Origin: Diphasiastrum complanatum
Lineage: Eukaryota > Streptophyta > Lycopodiopsida > Lycopodiales > Lycopodiaceae
Reading direction: 5' to 3'
Length of the DNA: 62,000 nucleotides
Assembly (NCBI GenBank): GCA_029204225.1
Contig: CM055095.1
Coordinates: forward strand, 19,245,450-19,307,449
A program made the position numbers and the translations under genes. This document shows positions 55,246 to 62,000 of this stretch, piece by piece (position 1 is the first letter of the stretch; each line of letters starts with the position of its first letter). The notes below the pieces were generated by a model. The model was given only the letters and a program-made list of their open reading frames with translations. It ran no database searches and was not told the origin of the DNA.

Positions 55246-56480
55246 AAGTTCAAGTGACCAAGTCTCTTATGCCACAACTCAGTTTGCGATGGAATGGACA
55301 ATACGAGTCCATGTTGCCCCTTGATTGTTGCATTCAACTGGTACAATTTTGTATTGGGCTCTCTTACTCCATCCGCAATAACTTTGAACTTTTGGTTTAT
55401 ATCCTTCACAAAGTAGCGATCATGGGCGAATTCTACTTTCAACTTTTGATCAGTAATGATTCCAACAGAAAATAGATTTTTCTTCAAACTTGGTACGTAA
55501 AGTACCTCCCTGATCATCCTGCTTTTGCCATCAGGTAGTTGGATTGAAACGGTGCCTATCCCCTTGATCTTGCACACCTCACCATTTGCTTGTGAAACGG
55601 ACGTTCCATTATCCAACACTTTCAAGCTACTGAACCAATTCTTGTTACCTGTCATATGTCTTGTGGCTCCCGACTCAATATACCACGTTTGATCTTGGTT
55701 AGATGAGAATGCAAATATGAAGATGCTAGAGTCTTCAATCTCACCCTCATCGACAAGGTTACCTGCTTGTTTTGGTTTTCCCTTGTCTTGTTCTGCTAGA
55801 AATTTGCGACATTCACTCTTTCAATGACCTTTTTTACCACAATGGAAGCACTTGTCTTTCTTTTTGGTCTTACTGGAATATCCCTCATCCTCCTGAGTCT
55901 TGGCAAATTGTTGCTTAGACTTCTTCTTGCCCTTGCCCTTGCCTTGTTTTTGGCGTGTCGCAAGTGCCTGATCGTCAGTATTCTAATGTCTAGCTTTCAC
56001 CATTTCTCGCTGTTGCTCTTCCTGCATCAAGATTCCTATGATCTCGTCAAAGGTTGGCAATCTTTCTCTTGATGCTATTCTGCTCACAAACATCTGATAG
56101 GGTTCTGCAATGCCACACAATGCATTGTGCACCAGTTCCAAATCACGTATGCGCTCACCAATGGAATGCAGTTCATCCCTCATTGTCTTGATTCTGGTCA
56201 TGTACGTCTGAATGTGCTCTCCTTGCTCCATGCGGACACCATTCAACTTTGACTTCAAAACATGATTCTTGACGGATTTGATATCTCGAACTGTTCCTTT
56301 AGCACATCCCATGCCTGTCTGGGTGTAACAGCATCACAAATGTGTGTAATGATGTGATCACGTCTTTCTCCATCAGTATGTTTTTCATTTAGAATTTCCA
56401 CACTGCATGGTTGGAAATCCCGTCCAATTTGCTACTTTCACTCAAAATGGACTCTCCCATGTTTGTCATCGCAAAACTGC
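55242..56480 (-). pseudogene. Element B gag and protease
   Basis: Gag starts near 56465 (MGESILSESSKLDG, then HAVWKF), shifts frame, and continues 56312-55983 with KSKLNGVRMEQGEHIQTYM and LPTFDEIIGILMQEEQ. A CFHCGKKGHxKSEC knuckle (a stop replaces one residue) lies near 55850-55800. Protease: TWYIESGATRHMTGNKNWF, where the active site D-S-G is E-S-G, then VLYVPSLKKNLFSVG and LWHKRLGHLNL at 55242 (start of the integrase zinc domain). The D-to-E change would impair the protease. Confidence 0.88.
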
Positions 56481-57731
56481 AACTTCTGCCGTAGACTAAA
56501 AATAGTATGCTGAGGCCAACAGTAATGTCAAAAGTTGAAAATAATGACCTGCACTTTTTTCCTTATCAGGCCACTCGCCGCTTTTCCGCCTATTTGAAAG
56601 CCAAATCGGCTTCGCCTTTCGAAATGCACTCAGTCATCAACTCCCAACTACGTGCCCATTGAAATGGTGAAATCACTTTTAGCGCACTCTGAACACTTTC
56701 TCCGCTGCCATCACTCTATTTTGCTGTACCGTACTTGCAGTACAGTCCGGATGCCCTTCGTTTGGAGGTTATAGCCTTTCGTTTGGGTCAAAATGGACAA
56801 AGGACCCAAAAATAAGGATTTTCCTTGTTTTTGAACTGTTTCTTCACCTTGAAGGAACTTCACTCTTCACTTGTGAAGGGACCCAACTCCACTTTCAGTA
56901 TGAAATTTTTTAATAAAGTTGAAGTGTCTTCTGCACTTCAGGCCCCTTCAATTGAAGTTCATGTGGATTTTATGGCAATCCAATGGCTTATCTGGATCCA
57001 ATGGTCCACGTAGATTTAATCTCCATCGTCCATCCAGATGCCATGAGATCTGATAGTCCTGCACATTCTTGTGCACCAATCCAGATTCCTCCAGTCGCAA
57101 CCACCTTCAAAGCACTACGTGCTTCTCCTCCTCACCGCGCGCGAGCTGTCCGCATCCCTCTCTCGACCTCTTATTTCTTTTTTTTCACCAAACACTTGAT
57201 GATCTGACAGGCTCTCTAATCCGCAGCCAGTTATGGCTCTCTCACATCTGCTACGCGCTGCTGTGGCGCCCTCCACTAGCCCTTTACAACTCCAAAATCT
57301 GTTGAATACAAAGAGAAATCCACGATTTATCATCTGTAAACCCTAAACCAGGGTTTCCGCACCATTCTTGGCACTTAGTAGCCTTTGTACAGCTCTTCAA
57401 CAAGCAAATCCTCTTGCTTTGAGGTCGCTCTACAACAAGAAATCTGATACTGCAGAACGTTTGTCAAAAGGTGTCCATTCGGATGCACACCGATTGCAAA
57501 CACCAAACAGCTACTTTACGAAATTTTTAGAATTTCGTTTCTCCAACTGATAGGCCTTGTCTGTGAATCCTCACACAGTCTCACACCTAGCAAACCTTTG
57601 TATGCTAGAAATCATACACCAGTGCATCACTTTTGGTCTCCAGCCCGCCGTAAACCCCGAACTCTTAGAAGACTTTCCTTCTCCCGAAGCTCTCTTCAAC
57701 GGCAACACTGTACTGTGTACACTCCTTGTAC
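56481..57731 (-). other. Leader of element B
   Basis: About 1.25 kb between PBS and gag, long for a copia leader, with no recognised domain. Short frames here have no motif support. Confidence 0.5.
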
Positions 57732-57744
57732 GGCTCTGATACCA
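57732..57744 (-). other. Primer binding site of element B, initiator tRNA-Met
   Basis: The minus strand reads TGGTATCAGAGCC, a perfect match, touching the LTR end at 57745. Confidence 0.92.
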
Positions 57745-58018
57745 ACTTAGAATTTGCTTTGCACAAGAACACAGATCATGCTACACAGTAACACAGACAA
57801 AAAACACTCTCCACAGCAAGCTCACATAGCAACTGTACTTCTCAAAATAAAATTACACTGTACATATAGTTGTTCACTCAGGCAACCCATGCATGACCCA
57901 AGTTGCCGTTGGCGGGACGTGTGTCCCGTCGACTTGCCTCGTGGCGAGGCCAATTGATCCTTATCAACTGATAGGACCCACAGTATAGTGGCACAGTGAT
58001 TCTACTTTAATTCTAACT
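57745..58018 (-). repeat. 5' LTR of element B
   Basis: 274 bases, partner of 52165-52425, with the same unusual AG...GT ends and flanked by CTTTT at 58019-58023. Confidence 0.88.
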
Positions 58019-59510
58019 CTTTTTCCATATGATCAAAGAAATCATTAATAACAATCTTTTCCAAGGAAGAACATTCACCTCCACTGATGAAGTTAGCTCT
58101 TTCCTTACCTTTTGCATGCTTGCACTTGCCATGAAGAACCTTTGAAACACCATCATTATCCTCAAGACTAGCCAAGTTAGCACAAGGATGAACATCTCCA
58201 AGAAGCATATTAGATCTCAACCTAGATCTAGCATAAGGAAGCTTTTTAGACTTTGCATAAGATCCACCAATCTTATTGATGCTAAAAGGTAACTTTGGAA
58301 AGTTGAGACCAATCTCCTTTTCCATTCCATCCTTTTTGTTAACCATAACAAAAGCATCAAGCTTGAAAAGTCTACCTTGTCTATTGCCCCTAGCAACCAA
58401 GATTTCTTCCTTTGTAATGAAGCAAGCATCACCACCAAACTTTACCATGTATCATTTCTCTATCATTTGACCAACACTTAGCAAATTCTTTGAAAGTGAA
58501 GGAATGTAAAGAACACCATCAAGTCTTGCTTTCCTATTAGTAGAGAGACAAATAGGAATTGAACCAACACCTTCAATGACACACTCACCACCATTGGCCA
58601 TGTGAATGGCTTTCTTGGCTCCATCATAAGTGACCAAAGAGGTAAAGAACTCCTTGTGACTAGTCATGTGTGAACTAGCTCCACTATCAATCCACCATGA
58701 ATCTTTGTCACCTTCACTTGATATTGGACTTGAAGAACACATCAAAAGAGAATCACCACCACCTAGATCCTCATCATTAGTAGTAAAGTTGATTTGTTTG
58801 CTACCTTCATCTCTTTGCTTCTTCAAACATTCATTTGCAAAATGCCCTTTGATTCCACAATAAAAGCATTTCAGCTTAGACTTATCTTTCTTTTTGCCAA
58901 AAGAGGAAGTCTCACCTTGATCTTGTACTTTAGACCACTTGTCTTTGTCTTTGCCCTTGAACTTGCCTCCTCTTCAAAATGAGATGTCGATGTAGATCCA
59001 CTTCCTCTTGATTGAAGCCTGTACTCCTCATTCACCAAAATCTCTTGCAAATCCACAATACTTGGCAAAGTCTTTTGAATAGAAAAACTTTGAACAAGAT
59101 TAGCATGATCATCCAACAAGCCATTAAGTATAACTTGAACAAGTTCTACCTCCTTAATGCTTTCATCAATACATGCTAACTCATCATTGAATGCTTTAAC
59201 CCTCGAAACAAAAGCATGAGTACTCTCTTCCTTCTTTTGAAAACTTTAAAAGATTTTCCTCCTAAGAGTAAGCACCCTTGATGTAGACTTGGATTCATAA
59301 ATCTTCTTCAAAGCTTCCTAAGCCTCCAAAGATGATGTACACTTACCAACTTCCTTGAGAAGTTCATTGGTAACATTCATCTTTATTATGTGTAGAGCTT
59401 TCTTTGCTCTCTTGTCATACCTCATTTGATCTTGAGGTGCTTGAGGCCTCTCCTCCACACCTACAACATGAGGAGTGGAAGGAATGTACCATCGGAAGAA
59501 GCTATGTTCA
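58019..59510 (-). pseudogene. Family A copy 2: gag, zinc knuckle, protease, gag-pre-integrase
   Basis: Gag from about 59508 (MNIASSDGTFLPLL, a small deletion, then IIKMNVTNELLKEVGKC and RVLTLRRKIF), with stops, to 59119-58871 (DDHANLVQSFSIQKTLPSI). Knuckle CFYCGIKGHFANEC at 58868-58828. The frame 58826-58452 holds the protease DSWWIDSGASSHMTSHKEFF with intact D-S-G, and VLYIPSLSKNLLSVGQM. A TGA near 58450 follows, then 58448 down has GRLFKLDAFV and KKLPYARSRL. After this the text leaves the integrase family. The frame crosses the element B insertion into 52159. Confidence 0.8.
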
Positions 59511-59514
59511 TACT

Positions 59515-59965
59515 AGAAAAACAAATTTAGTCTCGGGTAGAGAGAGAGTGTAATACAAACAAAATCCACAATTCTCAAATTTGACTCAAAAACTCAACTT
59601 AGATTATGACTGGAAAGAGGAGTACATATGAAACTTGTGGAGATCCTTCCTTGAATCCTATTGGACCCCTAATCCTAGCCTCTCTAACACTATTGGATGA
59701 GTGATGCATCCATCTTGCAATTCTATTGGACCCTTCATGGCGATGTCTCAATTTTTATTGGACCCCTTGACCAAACCCAATACTTTGACTTGATCACTCA
59801 TCAAATTACATTAATACAAGTGTCACAAGCCTATTTACAAGCCTAACTAGTTCGAGATTTCATCATAAACTAATTTTGGCTCAATAGAGGCATCACATGT
59901 GGATTTGACCAATTTGTCATCTATGCCAATTTTTGGCCCTATCACAACTCTACACAAAGATGCTT
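59515..59965 (-). repeat. Element C-type LTR fragment
   Basis: In reverse it matches the ordered blocks of 18090-18600 (see there), including tcactcatccaata and ggggtccaata repeats and a ctctctctacccgag end. It lies between the 5' end of family A copy 2 and copy 3. Whether it is the 5' LTR of copy 2 or a separate fragment is unclear, as no PBS follows it. Confidence 0.5.
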
Positions 59966-60029
59966 GACATAAAAACTTAGGAAACTCCTAAAGCTATGAT
60001 AGATAAATTTTTATGATTTTCATAGATTT

Positions 60030-61614
60030 TCATAGATTTTGTTGGATCTATCTACTAAAGAGCAAGGATGAAGTGTATGATGTCTTTGTGAAGTTCAAGA
60101 ATGTAAGTGAGAACCAATTTTTCACAGGGATCAAGTGCTCAAGGAGTGACAATGATTACCAAGTTTAAGGCCTTCTGTGATGAACATGGGATCAAAAGGG
60201 AGTATACAACACCAAGGACCCCACAACAAAATGGAGTGGCTGTTGTGTGCTAATTTCTTGTGCAATAGGTGGCCGAGTGCTATTTTGGATAAAAGGACAC
60301 CTTTTGAGATGATGTTATTTAAGAGGAGGCCAAGTGTCAACTTTCTTAAAACTTTTGGATACACATGCTATTACTCTTGATGATAGGACCAAGGAGGATC
60401 CATCTTCAAGGTAAATTTGTTGGATATAGTAAAGTGAGTAAAACATACAAGGTTTACATTCCTTCTACAAACAAAGTGAATGTTGGTGGAGATGTCATAT
60501 GAGGGAAACATTCCAAAAATATTTTCAAGCATTATTGATGGTGATGTGAATGGATGCAACATTCTTGATGTTTATGTAAAGGATCCTACTTTGGATGGTG
60601 ATGATGAAGGACCATCATCAAGTCAAAAGCAAAGGAGAACATCAAGGGAAAGACAAAAGCCTTCTAGGCTCATAGATGATGAGAAGGATAAGCAAGTGGA
60701 AGTGACTCATTTTGTTTTTCTCACATATTTTGGTGAATCTTCTTGTATAGATGGTGCTATGCAAGTGGATGGACGTTTTCATGATTTTATAGCAAGTAAT
60801 GGATTTGGAAAACAATTTTTTTCAATGAATTTCATGGTCAAGTTGATGATCAAGAGGTTGATCTCAAAGGGCTTCAAAAACATGAAAGAAGAGTTGACAG
60901 TTTGGAACTAATCAAGAGCATCTAAGGAGAGTCAATTGACAAAGATGTTATGGATTTGTTTTTGCATGTTATTGAAGACTCAAGGTAAAAGGAGCAGCAA
61001 GGAAGTGTTGTTCAAGTTTACTTTACTGGTTCTATCTCATGTTTGAGCAATTTCATCTAGATGTGTGCAAATTGTCAAGATATGGTAAAACTAGCTACAT
61101 TAGTGAGTATCATTTTGTTGTTGAGTTTGTACTAGAATTTTTGGCTGGTTTTGCTGATGGAAATAAAGCTATTGGAGGTTCATTATGTCACTCATTCATG
61201 GCCAAGTCATCAAGTGATGATGACATCTTATGGCAAGATGGAGATGGAGGCTCATTCATGGAGTTTCATTGTAGATACATAGTAAGAAAGGACAAAGAGG
61301 AAAGATATAAGCAAGCCATGACTTATCACTCACATATATTGTTTGATTGTTATAATTTTCTAGAGAGTTCAAAGTTGATAGCATGGAAGAATCATCTCAT
61401 TTACATTCTATGTGATTCTTCATGTCATATTGAGGTGGCATATCACTTTGAAAGGGAGCAAGTCTTAGCAAAGGAAGTGGAGGATGTGTCTTCAAAGGAA
61501 TGTGTAGCTGATATCTTCACCAAAGCATTGGGAAAGGACTTGTTCATGAAACATAGAACTTCACTTGGAGTGTTTTTAAAGTCTATGCTAAAACTAGTTG
61601 AAGAGGGAGTGTGA
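60030..61614 (+). pseudogene. Family A copy 3: integrase remnant, non-pol segment, RNase H tail
   Basis: [21 protein letters not shown] (60045-60105), frameshifts and a deletion, then CANFLCNRWPS and TPFEMMLFKRRPSVNFL (60250-60350). 60480-60911 has SSQKQRRTSRERQKPSRL and QVEVTHFVFLTYFGESSC, the RT-entry block. The text then departs from RT. 61039-61614 (191 aa) has MFEQFHLDVCKLSRYGKTSY and ILWQDGDGGSFMEF, shared with copy 2. It rejoins copia at CHIEVAYHFEREQVLAKEVE and CVADIFTKAL, the RNase H tail. The RT catalytic part and the RNase H core are absent. Confidence 0.75.
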
Positions 61615-61913
61615 GAGATTTCACCTAATTTAATCATTTTGGTCATATCTATATATTTGGCAATTGAGGCCAATTTTCATATTAGACTTAAAGTTTGACT
61701 TTTCAAAGTTATATTAGTCTAAAGACATTTGAATAAACACTTTTGGAAAGTGTTGAAAACTATAGAACACAAGTTTTGGAGGGATTCAATTTGAGTATAG
61801 ATATATTGAATCTAGTCACAAAAATAGTAGAGTTTTTATTATGGAAAAAAAACCAAAGTTTGAACTTAGGTTTGGACTTGTTATAAAAGGATGTAACTCG
61901 TGAGAAGGGGAGA

Positions 61914-61947
<34 letters not shown>

Positions 61948-62000
61948 CATGCTTATACATGATTCTCTTGGATTCTACTATCCATTGGTGCACTATACTT
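61610..62000 (+). repeat. 3' LTR of family A copy 3 (incomplete)
   Basis: TGTGAGAGATTTCACC start. It aligns with the reverse of 15530-15150, including gtcatat.tatatatttggcaattgaggccaa and aataaacactttt. Truncated by the window edge. Confidence 0.85.
61917..61944. repeat. (TC)14 microsatellite in the family A LTR
   Basis: A pure TC run where copy 1 has a short GA/CT tract (15237-15253), so the repeat has expanded inside the LTR. Confidence 0.9.

Larger units (their letters stand above)
52165..58018 (-). mobile_element. Ty1/copia element B, nearly complete
   Basis: 5.85 kb with two LTRs (52165-52425 and 57745-58018), a perfect tRNA-iMet PBS, PPT, gag, protease, integrase, RT and RNase H in copia order, and a 5-bp target duplication. 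The coding frames are broken by only a few frameshifts and stops. It is the youngest-looking element here and lies inside family A copy 2. Confidence 0.93.
50023..59510 (-). mobile_element. Ty1/copia family A, copy 2, non-autonomous and split by element B
   Basis: On the minus strand: gag (59510-58870), zinc knuckle and protease (58868-58452), gag-pre-integrase text and an unfamiliar stretch (58448-58019), element B inserted, the continuation (52159-50480), a PPT-like GAAGAGGGAG and a 3' LTR (50472-50023). Removing B and one CTTTT gives a continuous reading frame across the insertion. No integrase core or RT catalytic block is present. Confidence 0.75.
60012..62000 (+). mobile_element. Ty1/copia family A, copy 3, cut by window end
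   Basis: It starts inside the integrase core (60012) and runs through the post-integrase block, the family-specific non-pol segment, the RNase H tail, a PPT (GAAGAGGGAG, 61600-61609) and a 3' LTR from 61610. It lies head-to-head with copy 2. Confidence 0.82.

Noticed and set aside
57115-57333. 72-codon minus frame in the leader of element B
   Set aside because: No motif; it lies in an untranslated leader.
1-62000. Endogenous pararetrovirus or other virus
   Set aside because: All RT-bearing regions have integrase, LTR or LINE context; no movement protein or caulimovirus-type arrangement was seen.

Overview
The window is plant nuclear DNA made almost entirely of transposable elements. It has no bacterial or organellar gene organisation. 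The evidence is Ty3/gypsy elements (one with a chromodomain), several Ty1/copia lineages primed by initiator tRNA-Met, a CACTA (En/Spm) transposon with a TNP2 transposase, and a LINE. The density, nesting and decay suggest a large-genome land plant. A fern or gymnosperm is possible, but I cannot name the species. The only host-gene evidence is one candidate terminal exon at 7899-7990 (+).

Layout. 1-114 and 6187-6813 are two halves of one LINE (-), split by a chromovirus-type Ty3/gypsy element at 115-6186 (+). 6846-8260 holds a putative intron end, a last exon and a 3' UTR. 9080-12640 is a decayed gypsy element (-). 12923-13128 is a 103-bp SINE-like tandem repeat. 13133-15530 is copia family A copy 1 (-). 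15531-18600 is a copia-like element, here called C (+). 18640-23450 is a gypsy element with a tRNA-Asp primer site, a long repetitive leader and a gag (+). 23450-28930 is AT-rich and without recognisable genes. 29180-32786 is copia E (-). 33851-37407 is copia D (+). 38240-38890 is a second, deleted copy of E (-). About 38930-48790 is a CACTA element whose genes run on the minus strand: TNP2 transposase at 40059-44060 and, upstream of it, a multi-exon gene with a zinc motif, decapeptide repeats and a SET-like domain at 44280-46181. 49354-49915 is a second CACTA-type ORF (+). 50023-59510 is copia family A copy 2 (-), split by a nearly complete copia element B at 52165-58018 (-) with a target-site duplication. 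60012-62000 is family A copy 3 (+), cut by the window end.

How it works together. No element looks autonomous today. Most in-frame stops can be explained by single C-to-T changes (CAG to TAG, CGA to TGA), as expected for methylated, silenced DNA. The most unusual items are the SET-like gene joined to or beside the TNP2 transposase, a copia family whose reverse transcriptase is replaced by a segment shared by two copies, and LTRs or leaders carrying dense regulatory-looking motifs: an ABRE/DRE palindrome, a CATGCA cluster and a TGTGYGAGT array. All function calls rest on motifs read by eye; no database search was possible.
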